This document shows, piece by piece, positions 43,343-51,943 of a stretch of DNA of 64,000 bases (positions are counted from its first letter, which is position 1; each line of letters starts with the position of its first letter). This DNA is from an uncultured Erythrobacter sp. (GTDB lineage: Bacteria; Pseudomonadota; Alphaproteobacteria; Sphingomonadales; Sphingomonadaceae), in NCBI GenBank assembly GCA_937899785.1, contig CALCCG010000183.1, positions 1 through 64,000 on the forward strand. Reading direction: 5' to 3'. Under the pieces are notes generated by a model. It was not told the DNA's origin. It ran no database searches and saw only the letters and a program-made list of their open reading frames with translations. Made by a program: the position numbers and the translations under genes.

Positions 43343-45550
43343 ATGTCAAACCGTATTCCCGCCGCGCGCGCTTTGTGGGCCAGCACCACCGCTATGACCG
43401 CCGCTGTCTTCGCCTTTGCCGCTCCTGCAGCGGCGCAAGCTGGCGACGCTTCTGAGGCAGAGGAAGGCCAGTTGCCTTCGATTATTGTGACTGCAAACCG
43501 CCGCGAAGAAAGCCTTCAGGACGTCCCAATTTCGGCCGAAATCCTCGATCAGGGCCGCATCGGAGCGATTTTTTCGGCCGCCGCGGACACCACCGCGCTC
43601 GCCGGAGCGGTTCCCGGGCTCAACATTGAAAGCTCAAACGGCCGCGTGGCGCCGCGCTTTTACATTCGCGGGCTTGGCAACACCGACTTTGACCTGGCCG
43701 CATCACAGCCCGTTTCGGTGATCCTGGACGATGTTGTTATGGAAAACGTGACACTGAAATCCTTTCCGATCTTTGATGTCCAGCGCGTGGAAGTTCTGCG
43801 CGGGCCGCAAGGCACTCTGTTCGGCCGCAACACGCCGGCCGGCATCGTCAAAATCGACACGATCAAGCCCGGCTTTGAAGACGATATTCAGGTTGGGCTG
43901 AGCGTCGGTTCGTTTGGCACCGTGTCCGCCAACGCGGCGTGGGGTGGGGGAATTGTCGAGGACAAGCTGGCCTTCCGCGTTTCGACCCAGTTTCAGCGCC
44001 GCAGCGATTGGATCGATAACGGGTTTACCGGTGAAGAGGACGCGCTGGGCGCCTACACCGACTTCGCCATTCGTGGCCAAATGCTTCTGGTGCCCGATGA
44101 AGAGCGGCGCTTTTCGATGCTGGCGTCGGTGAACTTTCGCGACCTTAGCGGCAGCTCAACCTTTTTCCGCGCCAATGTGCTGGGTCCGGGCAACAACGAA
44201 CTGAACGCGAACTACGACCGCGACACGGTGTTCTATGATGCGGGAGGCGGCAACCCGGCCGAGTACCAGCAGTTCGGCGCCACGCTGAAGATGGACTATG
44301 AGTTTGACTTCGCGACGATTACGCAGATTTCCAGTTACTGGGAGAGTGAAGGCTTCTCGCGCGGGGACGTCGATGGCGGCAATCTGGTAACCGGTCCGGG
44401 TTTCATCCCGTTCCCATCGGACACGCAGGACTCGATCGATCTGCAGCAATTCACGAGCGAAACCCGTTTGGCCTCAAACGGTGATGGACCGCTGAGCTGG
44501 CAGGTCGGCGCGTTTATCTTCACCAGTGATTTCGACGTGTCGACGGTGGGCTTCACCTTTCCGCCGCCCGTCACGGTTAACCACACGAACGACGCTTGGG
44601 CCGTGTTTGGCCAGCTTTCGTATGACCTGAACGATATGTTCCGCGTTACCGGCGGGCTGCGCTACTCCGACGATGAGAAGGACTTTGTGGTCGTCGAAGG
44701 CGCCGCGCCGCAGCCGGTTTCGGTGCAGGATGACAACATCGATTGGGATGTCAGCCTGTTCGCTGATATTGACGACGAGACAAGCCTCTACGCTCGGGTT
44801 GCTAACGCGTTCCGCGCGCCGACCATCCAGGGCCGCGACGTGGCTTTTTTCGGCGCACCGAGCGTCGCGCAGTCGGAAAACATCACCAGCTGGGAGCTTG
44901 GCTTTAAGAGCGAGTTCATCGATCGGCGGCTGCGCCTGAACGGTTCGGTCTTTTACTACACCGTGGAAGACCCGCAATTCACTGCGGTCGGTGGTACGGG
45001 CAACCTGGTGCAGCTGATCAACGCCAACGAGGGCGAGGCCTATGGCTACGAGCTTGACGCTGCGTTCCAGGCATCGCCGCAAATCCTGCTGACGCTGGGC
45101 ATCGCCTACAACAACACGCAGATCAACGATGACGATCTCGCCGTGGGTGTGTGCGCCCAATGCACCGTGACCGATCCGTTTAACCAGAACGGCTTTGCGC
45201 TGGTCGATGGCAACCCATTCCCCAACGCACCCGAGGTAAGCGGCGATTTCACCTTCAGCTACACCGTTCCGGTGGGCGACAACGATGAAGTCTTCCTCTT
45301 CACTGACTGGGTGTATCTGGGTGAAACCAACTTCCTGCTCTATGAAAGCCTTGAAAACAATGCCGACAGCCGCATCGAGGGCGGTCTGCGAATGGGCTAT
45401 CGCGGCAACAATGGGCAGTACGAACTGGCTCTGTTTGCCCGCAACATCACCAACGCTGACAACGTGCAAGGCGTCGTTGATTTCAACAACAACACCGCCT
45501 TCGTAAACGAGCCGCGCGTGATCGGCGTCTCGGTGGGCTTTAGCCTTTAG
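43343..45550 (+). CDS. TonB-dependent outer-membrane receptor
   Basis: A 735-residue outer-membrane transporter. The start at ATG 43343 (MSNRIPAARALW) gives a signal peptide ending APAAAQA. The mature N-terminus has QLPSIIVTANRREESLQDVPIS, the usual entry into the plug domain, with YIRGLGNTDFD and VLRGPQGTLFGRNTPAGIVKIDT. The rest is a 22-strand-type barrel, with alternating aromatic strands, ending in Phe-Ser-Leu (GVSVGFSL). It is of the broad Sphingomonadales FecA-like class; the ligand is unknown. A strong terminator follows. Confidence 0.93.
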   Translation: MSNRIPAARALWASTTAMTAAVFAFAAPAAAQAGDASEAEEGQLPSIIVTANRREESLQDVPISAEILDQGRIGAIFSAAADTTALAGAVPGLNIESSNGRVAPRFYIRGLGNTDFDLAASQPVSVILDDVVMENVTLKSFPIFDVQRVEVLRGPQGTLFGRNTPAGIVKIDTIKPGFEDDIQVGLSVGSFGTVSANAAWGGGIVEDKLAFRVSTQFQRRSDWIDNGFTGEEDALGAYTDFAIRGQMLLVPDEERRFSMLASVNFRDLSGSSTFFRANVLGPGNNELNANYDRDTVFYDAGGGNPAEYQQFGATLKMDYEFDFATITQISSYWESEGFSRGDVDGGNLVTGPGFIPFPSDTQDSIDLQQFTSETRLASNGDGPLSWQVGAFIFTSDFDVSTVGFTFPPPVTVNHTNDAWAVFGQLSYDLNDMFRVTGGLRYSDDEKDFVVVEGAAPQPVSVQDDNIDWDVSLFADIDDETSLYARVANAFRAPTIQGRDVAFFGAPSVAQSENITSWELGFKSEFIDRRLRLNGSVFYYTVEDPQFTAVGGTGNLVQLINANEGEAYGYELDAAFQASPQILLTLGIAYNNTQINDDDLAVGVCAQCTVTDPFNQNGFALVDGNPFPNAPEVSGDFTFSYTVPVGDNDEVFLFTDWVYLGETNFLLYESLENNADSRIEGGLRMGYRGNNGQYELALFARNITNADNVQGVVDFNNNTAFVNEPRVIGVSVGFSL

Positions 45551-45619
45551 AGCGGCCAACGGCTTTCGCGTTGCTCCCGGACGCTGGTGTGTAAGCGAAG
45601 GCGCGCGCGATACAGGAAA

Positions 45620-45653
45620 GGGCTGGCGGGAGGCGACCCGTCAGCCCTTTTTT
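45620..45653 (+). terminator. Rho-independent terminator of the TonB receptor gene
   Basis: GGGCTGGCGGG pairs with CCCGTCAGCCC (11 positions, one G-U) around the loop AGGCGA and is followed directly by six T residues. It lies 70 bases after the receptor stop. It may also help separate the transcript from the M16 gene that ends at 45701 on the other strand. Confidence 0.88.
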
Positions 45654-45700
45654 CTCCTCGGCATCAGATCGGCTGGTGAGCCTTTTCCGGCAAGCTATCG

Positions 45701-48613
45701 CTAGTTGGCGTTTGCCATTTCGGCGACCGCTTTGGACTTTGCCAACGCGCTTGGCAGCACGACAAACGTCGCGGCCTCAGCGGGCTGGACATAGACCTGA
45801 GCGGCGGCCTTCAAGTCACCTACCGAAACCGCTTTGAGCACATCGGGATAGGCAAAGAAGCGATCGATACGCTCTGGGTCGCTTTGCGCGCGCTGGGTTA
45901 GCACGGTGTAGACACCCAGATCCTTGAGCGCGTTTTCGTGCCGTTCGAGGAGCGGTTTGCGTGCGCGTTCAACCAGGTCCTGCGAGATGCCATCATCGGT
46001 CACAAGCTCGCGCAACATGGTATCAATGGCGGCGCGCGCCGCGTCGACCTGACTGTCTTCGAGCGACACGCTGATCGTGATCGTTCCGTAATCTCGGTAG
46101 TGGCGGCTGTTGCTCACATTGGCGCGCGGCGAATACGCCTGGCCCAGCTCTTCGCGGATCGTATCTGTCAGTTCCAGTTGAAGCACGCGGCCGAGCATTT
46201 GCAGTTTGACAGCCTCGTCATAGTCGCGGTTGTCCGGCGCGGGCCAGATCATACGCAACAAGGCCTGATCGGGCTCGCCATCGTGCTCGATAACGCGGGT
46301 GGAGCGATCCTGAGTGAAAGTCCGCAAGCGGGCCTCCTCGCGCACACGGAACTGGTCTTCGCGCTCTGTCAGCGCACCAAAGGTGGACGCGACCGCGGCG
46401 ATCGCGGCGTCTTCATCAAGGTCTCCAACAAGGCCAATCTCAATCGCGCCCCGGCTTAACCGGTCCTCGATCACGCTTTGTAGCCCGTCAAAGTCGAGCG
46501 CTTCGAAGGCTTCCTTGGGTTGCAAGGTGAAGCGCGGGTCGCCATCGGACAGGTCTCCCCCGACGACTGCGCCAAGCGCCCGGCCTGGCGTCGAGGTGAG
46601 AGTCTCAAAGAAATTGTCGATGCCCTTGCGAAACCGTTCCACGCCTTCGGGTCGATAGCCCGGATCGGTGATCAACGCCGCCATGAGCTGCAATTGCAGT
46701 TCCAGATCGCGCGGCGTCGTTGTCGAACCCATGCCGAAGCTGTCGACGCCCGCGTCAAACCCAAGGCCAACGCTGCGCCCGGCTAGGATTGTAGAAAGCT
46801 CATCCTGGCTGTGTTCGCCCAGCCCACCCGCGGACAAAGAGCCCGAGAGGTAGACGGCGAGCGGGTCGTCCTTGGTGGTCATCAACGTGCCGCCATCGAC
46901 GGCCAGGCGGACGTTCACCCGGTCCTCTTGCACATCGGTCTGCTTAATGTTGAGTTTGACGCCGTTGTCGAACTCGATCTGACGTATGCCGAGCTGGGTC
47001 TCCATCGTGTCCGAAACAATCGTGCCCGATGCGCCGAATTCGGTGTAGGCGAAAGCGGTGGCGCCCGTGTCGAGCGGGGCCGCGATGGGCAGGGCCATGC
47101 CTTCTTCAAAAGCGAGCCTCAGCGCTTCCTTGCCGCCTTCGGGCGCCTTGCGGCCCTGGAACCGGATCAGAGGGTCCTCAAGCGCGATCACGTGGCTCTT
47201 GAACGCGGCGAAGACGCTGTCCGACGTGATGTTGGGAGCCATCTCTTCGAACAGAGCTAGCCGGTACTCCGGTGTTGTCGGGATAGCGTCGTTGGACACC
47301 AGCGACAAAGCCGCGCCGACAAAGGCGCCGTTGGGGCGCGTGTCCTTGGCTTTGACCGCGTTTTCAAGCGCGGTCCTCCTGCGTGCCAATTGTTCGTCCA
47401 CTTCGGCCTGGGTAAAGCCAAAGGCCAGCGCCTGGTTGTATTCGCGCACAGCCGCCAGCAGACCCTTGCGCCATTCGCCGTCGACGCTGCCAATATTGAC
47501 GCCCGTGTTGCGCCCATCTTCGAAGAAATTGCCTTGCGTGAAGCTGGCTCCGCGGAAGGGGGCATCGGCCTTTCGCGCCAGCCGCGCGAGGCGGCGGTTG
47601 ACGATGGCGTAACCGAGCGACCGCAGCGCCGCCGCCTTGCGATTGGCGAGCGTGTCCGGCTCATCAATCCAAGCGTCGAATTGGACGATTGCAACGCTCT
47701 CAGACAGCGAAGGATCGGTGTAGATATCGGTCTTGCCGCCTTGCGTGACATCGAGCGGTCCGGTCACTGGATCCTTTGGCGCCGGGCCGCCTGACCAGTC
47801 CGCAAACCTGGCGCGCAAAGCCGCCTCCATAACGTCGACCGGGTAATCGCCGACGATCACCAAGACCGTGTTGCGCGGCGTGTAGGTCCGCTCATACAAA
47901 GTGCGCATCTGTTCCGACGTGGCGCCCTCGATCACTTCCAGCGTCCCGATCGGCAAGCGGTCGCCGAACCGCGCATCGGGCGCGTAGAATTCGAAGCCGT
48001 CTTCCTGCGCGCGCTGGGCAAAGCTGCGCCGATCGCGCCGTTCAGCCAGGATGATGCCCCGCTCGCGCTCGACCGCCTCCGGCGCGATCAGGAGCTCGCT
48101 CGCGGTCTCGCGCATCAACATTAAAGCGGTGTCAAGCAGATCCGCGTCGTTGCGCGGTAAGTTGAGCATATAGGTCACCGCTTCAAGCCCGGTCGAAGCG
48201 TTGGTGTCCGCGCCAAAGGCAAGCCCTTCGCGTTCGAGGAGCTTGATCATCTCGCCTTCGGGGATCCCTTTGGACCCATTAAAGGCCATGTGTTCAAGAT
48301 AGTGTGACAGGCCGCGCTCGCTGTCGGTTTCTTCAAGCGATCCGCTGCCGATGCGCATCCGGACCATGGCGGTGCCTTCGGGTGTCGCGTTTTGGCGCAG
48401 GATAAAGCGCAGGCCGTTTTCAAGCTCGCCAAAGACATAGCCCGGATCGACTTCGACGTCGCTGTTCTCAAACGCCCACCTGGGTTCGGGGTCCGCTTGC
48501 TCTTGCGTTGTGGTCGCGCTGGTCTGGGTTTGCGCTGCCAGAGACTGGACAAGCACAAGGTTCGGAAGAGCGAGCGCAAGGCTTGCGGCGAACAGTGTCG
48601 GGCGAATGATCAT
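45701..48613 (-). CDS. M16-family (insulinase-type) zinc metallopeptidase
   Basis: A 970-residue exported peptidase with a signal peptide (LFAASLALALPNLVLVQSLAAQ). The inverted zinc motif HxxEH is HYLEHMAFNGS near residue 105, with the distal Glu in VERERGIILAERRDRR about 75 residues on. Duplicated M16 domains follow and the C-terminal half has lost the zinc motif, as expected for the family. Periplasmic degradation of peptides is likely. It begins 132 bases after purC on the same strand. Confidence 0.92.
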   Translation of the reverse strand: MIIRPTLFAASLALALPNLVLVQSLAAQTQTSATTTQEQADPEPRWAFENSDVEVDPGYVFGELENGLRFILRQNATPEGTAMVRMRIGSGSLEETDSERGLSHYLEHMAFNGSKGIPEGEMIKLLEREGLAFGADTNASTGLEAVTYMLNLPRNDADLLDTALMLMRETASELLIAPEAVERERGIILAERRDRRSFAQRAQEDGFEFYAPDARFGDRLPIGTLEVIEGATSEQMRTLYERTYTPRNTVLVIVGDYPVDVMEAALRARFADWSGGPAPKDPVTGPLDVTQGGKTDIYTDPSLSESVAIVQFDAWIDEPDTLANRKAAALRSLGYAIVNRRLARLARKADAPFRGASFTQGNFFEDGRNTGVNIGSVDGEWRKGLLAAVREYNQALAFGFTQAEVDEQLARRRTALENAVKAKDTRPNGAFVGAALSLVSNDAIPTTPEYRLALFEEMAPNITSDSVFAAFKSHVIALEDPLIRFQGRKAPEGGKEALRLAFEEGMALPIAAPLDTGATAFAYTEFGASGTIVSDTMETQLGIRQIEFDNGVKLNIKQTDVQEDRVNVRLAVDGGTLMTTKDDPLAVYLSGSLSAGGLGEHSQDELSTILAGRSVGLGFDAGVDSFGMGSTTTPRDLELQLQLMAALITDPGYRPEGVERFRKGIDNFFETLTSTPGRALGAVVGGDLSDGDPRFTLQPKEAFEALDFDGLQSVIEDRLSRGAIEIGLVGDLDEDAAIAAVASTFGALTEREDQFRVREEARLRTFTQDRSTRVIEHDGEPDQALLRMIWPAPDNRDYDEAVKLQMLGRVLQLELTDTIREELGQAYSPRANVSNSRHYRDYGTITISVSLEDSQVDAARAAIDTMLRELVTDDGISQDLVERARKPLLERHENALKDLGVYTVLTQRAQSDPERIDRFFAYPDVLKAVSVGDLKAAAQVYVQPAEAATFVVLPSALAKSKAVAEMANAN

Positions 48614-48745
48614 GGGGGGCGCAGTCTCTCCAGCGGTTGTTTTGTCCTTATCTGATGAGCTTAGCCGATTTACACAGCCTGAAAAGGGGCTCTGCGCGCG
48701 GGCTGCGCGCGCATTTTTCCAATTGTTCCGGCCGCGAGGCCTATG

Positions 48746-49546
48746 TCACTTCTTGGGAGGCTGCCCGCGCAGGCGTGAGCGATGGGTCGACAGGTCGAGC
48801 ACTTCACCCGGCTGGTTGTCCTCACCTTGCAGCAGGCCCAGGCGCCGCGCGACTTCGCGGTAGGCTTCTTCTTCGCCGCCCATGTCCCGGCGGAAGCGGT
48901 CTTTGTCGAGCTTTTCGCCGGTCGCCATGTCCCACAGCCGACAGCCATCCGGACTGATCTCGTCGGCCAGGATCACGCGGCTGTAGTCCCCATCATAAAG
49001 CCGGCCAAACTCGAGCTTGAAATCAACCAGGCGGATGTCAATCGCGGCGAACATACCGCACAGGAAATCGTTGATCCGGATCGCCATTGACGAGATGTCG
49101 TGCATCTCCTCCTGGCTGGCCCAATTGAAACAGGCGATGTGCTCTTCCGCGATCAGCGGATCGCCAAGCGAATCATCCTTGAAGTAATATTCGATCAACG
49201 TGTGCGGCAGCGGTTCGCCTTCTTCGATGCCCAGCCGCTTGGAAAGCGAGCCGGCGGCCACGTTGCGCAGCACCACTTCGATTGGGATGATCTCAACCTG
49301 GCGCACCAATTGCTCGCGCATGTTCAGACGGCGGATGAAGTGGGTCGGGATGCCGATATGCGAAAGACGGCTGAAGACGTGCTCGCTGATGCGGTTGTTG
49401 ATCACGCCCTTGCCGTTGATCGTGCCCTGCTTTTCCGCGTTGAAGGCGGTGGCGTCGTCTTTGAAATATTGGATCAGCGTACCGGGTTCGGGACCCTCAT
49501 AGAGAATCTTGGCCTTGCCTTCGTAAATCTGACGACGACGGGACAT
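48746..49546 (-). CDS. purC: Phosphoribosylaminoimidazole-succinocarboxamide synthase
   Basis: A 266-residue SAICAR synthetase of purine biosynthesis. The ATP-binding start [19 protein letters not shown] is followed by [42 protein letters not shown] and [14 protein letters not shown]. The length is typical of the alphaproteobacterial form. In related genomes purC is often just upstream of purS and purQ; here the M16 peptidase and TonB receptor genes intervene. Confidence 0.96.
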   Translation of the reverse strand: MSRRRQIYEGKAKILYEGPEPGTLIQYFKDDATAFNAEKQGTINGKGVINNRISEHVFSRLSHIGIPTHFIRRLNMREQLVRQVEIIPIEVVLRNVAAGSLSKRLGIEEGEPLPHTLIEYYFKDDSLGDPLIAEEHIACFNWASQEEMHDISSMAIRINDFLCGMFAAIDIRLVDFKLEFGRLYDGDYSRVILADEISPDGCRLWDMATGEKLDKDRFRRDMGGEEEAYREVARRLGLLQGEDNQPGEVLDLSTHRSRLRGQPPKK

Positions 49547-49586
49547 GAACGTGCACCCTCCTGGCAGCGGCCCACCTTGCTGCGAA

Positions 49587-49661
49587 TGGTGCCCGGGGGC
49601 GGAATCGAACCACCGACACGCGGATTTTCAATCCGCTGCTCTACCCCTGAGCTACCCGGGC
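49587..49661 (-). tRNA. tRNA-Phe (GAA)
   Basis: The minus strand gives GCCCGGGTAGCTCAGGGGTA, an anticodon arm GCGGA-TTGAAAA-TCCGC with anticodon GAA, a T arm with GGTTCGATTCC and an acceptor stem closing with CCCGGGC, discriminator A and an encoded CCA. All stems pair. The total is 75 bases including CCA. It lies downstream of yacG, a common alphaproteobacterial arrangement. Confidence 0.97.
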
Positions 49662-49753
49662 ATTCGCTGCGGCGACGGTGGTCTTCAAAGGCCACCGGCG
49701 AGCAAATGAGTGCGCGCCTATGCCGAGGCCACGCGCGATTGGCAAGCGCAAAA

Positions 49754-49942
49754 TCACTCTTGTTCGGGCCAGTTCGCGCTGGCGATCTCTTCGGGGCTCG
49801 CCGAGCGACCGGGAACCGCATAGCCATCGCCGAACCACTGCGCCAGATCGCGATCTTTGCATCGTTGTGAACAGAATGGGGCGAAGTCCGCCACGCGCGG
49901 TTTGCCACACATTGGGCAGGATTTTGCGGCGGTGTTCGTCAT
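49754..49942 (-). CDS. yacG: DNA gyrase inhibitor/zinc-binding protein YacG
   Basis: A 62-residue zinc ribbon protein with CPMCGKP and FCSQRCKDRDLAQW supplying the four cysteines, then GYAVPG, the YacG pattern. Its start overlaps the RNase gene stop. YacG of E. coli binds GyrB and blocks DNA binding; the same role here is inferred from the family. Confidence 0.93.
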   Translation of the reverse strand: MTNTAAKSCPMCGKPRVADFAPFCSQRCKDRDLAQWFGDGYAVPGRSASPEEIASANWPEQE

Positions 49943-50907
49943 GAAGCGGCAATTTGGGCCCGGGGCGCCTCAAGCGCAAGACCGGGATCGGTTTCAATTC
50001 GAACAACGCGTCCTGTGCGCTGCGCAAGGTCTCCTATCCACTGCGGTTTGAGCTTTGCCTTGAGCGCGGGGTGAACGCCTAACAGCAGCACCGGGCCCGT
50101 TCCTTGCGCGCGCTCGGCCACACGCAAAGCGTACCGGGCGCACAGCGCAACGCGCGATGTCGCGAAGCGCTGGAGCAGCGATGGGCCCTCCAACCGCGCA
50201 ACCAGCTGGACAAAGCCAAACCCGTTGATCGCGGTGCGTTCATGCGGCCACCCGTTCAGCTCGGCTGCAAGCGCTTCGTCGAGCGCGCGGCGATCGGCCT
50301 TGGCCTCCATCGTTGGAAAATCGATCCCGATATTGCCGCCCACTCCAAACCAGCGCAGCGCTCGGGCGATTGCCGGGATCGCGGCGAGCGCGACCTCACG
50401 CGGGCTGCCCTGGCCATCAACATCACTCACCGTCATGGCCGGAGTGGCGCTGCACACGATCTCTCCACCCGAAAACGCCAGCGATCCGGATGACGCCGCG
50501 TGCCAGACCTCCTCCCAGAGCCCTGCCTCAAAAGCGGGCATATATGCGCCCATCGGAAAGGCGGGGCCTGGCTGTGCCGCTTCCTTGGGCAGCGTGTCGG
50601 CGAGGTAGCGCCCGTGGGCCTGTTTGAAGCGCCCCCGTTCAGCAACAGGCGCGCGTGTGATGGACAACGCGAAACGCGCGCCTTGGGTTATCTCTTGTGG
50701 GAGATGATCGACCAGCACGTTTGCGCCATTCTCCAGAGTTGCAAGGCCGCGGCGGGCGCCCGCCGGCTTGGTGGAAAGCTGCGCCATGCGCGCCTCGCCT
50801 GCCCGTAGCTCGCCCGGCCAGGAAAGCGCAGCGGCGCGGACTGCATCACCTTCGATCAGCAGCGCGCGGGTCTCACCGATCCCTTCCTCGATCCGCCATT
50901 CAGCCAA
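49939..50907 (-). CDS. Truncated RNase E/G-like protein
   Basis: A ~322-residue protein much shorter than RNase G (about 490). It starts as the family does (MAEWRIEEGIGETRALLIEG, from TTG 50907) and keeps the catalytic-core segment SDVDGQG ... AIARALRWFGVGGNIGIDFPTM. The S1 RNA-binding loop is weak, and the zinc-link CPxCxG motif and small domain of RNase E are absent. Such short forms sit next to yacG and maf in many sphingomonads. It overlaps maf and yacG. Metal-dependent RNase activity is plausible but untested. Confidence 0.78.
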   Translation of the reverse strand: MAEWRIEEGIGETRALLIEGDAVRAAALSWPGELRAGEARMAQLSTKPAGARRGLATLENGANVLVDHLPQEITQGARFALSITRAPVAERGRFKQAHGRYLADTLPKEAAQPGPAFPMGAYMPAFEAGLWEEVWHAASSGSLAFSGGEIVCSATPAMTVSDVDGQGSPREVALAAIPAIARALRWFGVGGNIGIDFPTMEAKADRRALDEALAAELNGWPHERTAINGFGFVQLVARLEGPSLLQRFATSRVALCARYALRVAERAQGTGPVLLLGVHPALKAKLKPQWIGDLAQRTGRVVRIETDPGLALEAPRAQIAAS

Positions 50908-51472
50908 GGGCAAAGCCAGCCGATTTGAGTAATGCGCGCGCTTCGAAGAGCGGCAGACCCATGACGCTCGAATGGCTGCCGCGGATCCACTGGATCAGCC
51001 CCTCTGCCGCGCCCTGGATTGCATAGCCGCCCGCTTTGCCGCGCCATTCATCGCCGGCGATGTAGGCGTCAATCTCATCCCGGCTGAGCGACTTGAAGCG
51101 TACAATGTTCTCGCTCAGTCGCGATTTGATCGAACCATCGGGCGCGCGCAGAACGACACTGGAAAGGACAATATGACGGCGTCCCGACAGCAATTCCAGA
51201 CATTCGCGCGCTTCGCCTTCCTCTTCGGTTTTGGGCAGGATGCGCCGCCCAGCCGCCACCACCGTATCACCGGCAAGAACAAAGCCTCTGGCCTCAATCG
51301 CGCGCGCCTTTTGTTCGCCCATCCGCAGCGCATAGTCGCGTGGACGCTCGCTTGAAAGCGGCGTTTCGTCGATATTGGCGGGCTCGATCGCGTCGGGCAC
51401 AACGCCGAGCCGCGCCAACAGATCGCGCCGACGAGGGGACGCGGAGGCAAGAGTGAGATGCGGCGCGCTCAT
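50900..51472 (-). CDS. Maf-family nucleoside triphosphate pyrophosphatase
   Basis: A 190-residue house-cleaning pyrophosphatase. It opens LTLASASPRRRDLLARLGV, with ADTVV-type active site seen as VLAGDTVVAAG, the LSGRRHIVLSS motif and the C-terminal KAGGYAIQGAAEGLIQWIRGSHSSVMGLPL. It acts on non-canonical or UTP/dTTP-type nucleotides depending on subgroup, not resolved here. It lies between infA and the RNase gene, with a 14-base gap to infA. Confidence 0.93.
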   Translation of the reverse strand: MSAPHLTLASASPRRRDLLARLGVVPDAIEPANIDETPLSSERPRDYALRMGEQKARAIEARGFVLAGDTVVAAGRRILPKTEEEGEARECLELLSGRRHIVLSSVVLRAPDGSIKSRLSENIVRFKSLSRDEIDAYIAGDEWRGKAGGYAIQGAAEGLIQWIRGSHSSVMGLPLFEARALLKSAGFALG

Positions 51473-51486
51473 GAGCGCGGGCGGCG

Positions 51487-51732
51487 TTACTGCGGTCCGG
51501 GACCGCCGCGGCCCGGCATGAAGCGATAGGTGATGCGCGCCTTGGTCAGATCATACGGGGTGAGTTCGCACAGCACTTCGTCACCAACGAGCACGCGGAT
51601 TCGGTTTTTGCGCATCTTGCCCGCTGTGTGGCCGAGCACTTCATGACCGTTTTCAAGCTCCACTCTAAACATCGCGTTGGGCAACAATTCCACCACGCGC
51701 CCACGCATTTCGAGGAGTTCTTCTTTGGCCAT
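51487..51732 (-). CDS. infA: Translation initiation factor IF-1
   Basis: An 81-residue OB-fold factor ([47 protein letters not shown]). ATG 51732 is the family start; the track extension to 51999 is not coding. The C-terminus has a short extra Gly/Pro tail (PGRGGPGPQ). It is the first gene of the infA-maf-RNase-yacG run and is divergent from the large receptor gene, with 211 bases between. Confidence 0.97.
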   Translation of the reverse strand: MAKEELLEMRGRVVELLPNAMFRVELENGHEVLGHTAGKMRKNRIRVLVGDEVLCELTPYDLTKARITYRFMPGRGGPGPQ

Positions 51733-51943
51733 GTAATTCCTTAAGTCGGTTGCTCGGAGAAACGTTCCGTCGGTCTGGGCCGGGCGTTTAGCGATGAAGA
51801 GAACAAAATGGAAGCCTCGTGCGTTAGGGCTTGCAAACCCCTCCACCAGGCGCGTCTCCTCCCGCGCTTCCGTCGTTCTCACGGTGCAAACTGATACACG
51901 CTGTTGCTTGTCTGCTCGCGCGCATTGCTGAAAAGGCCCCCGC

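Noticed and set aside
44474-45559. 361-residue minus-strand frame
   Set aside because: Antisense to the TonB receptor C-terminal barrel.
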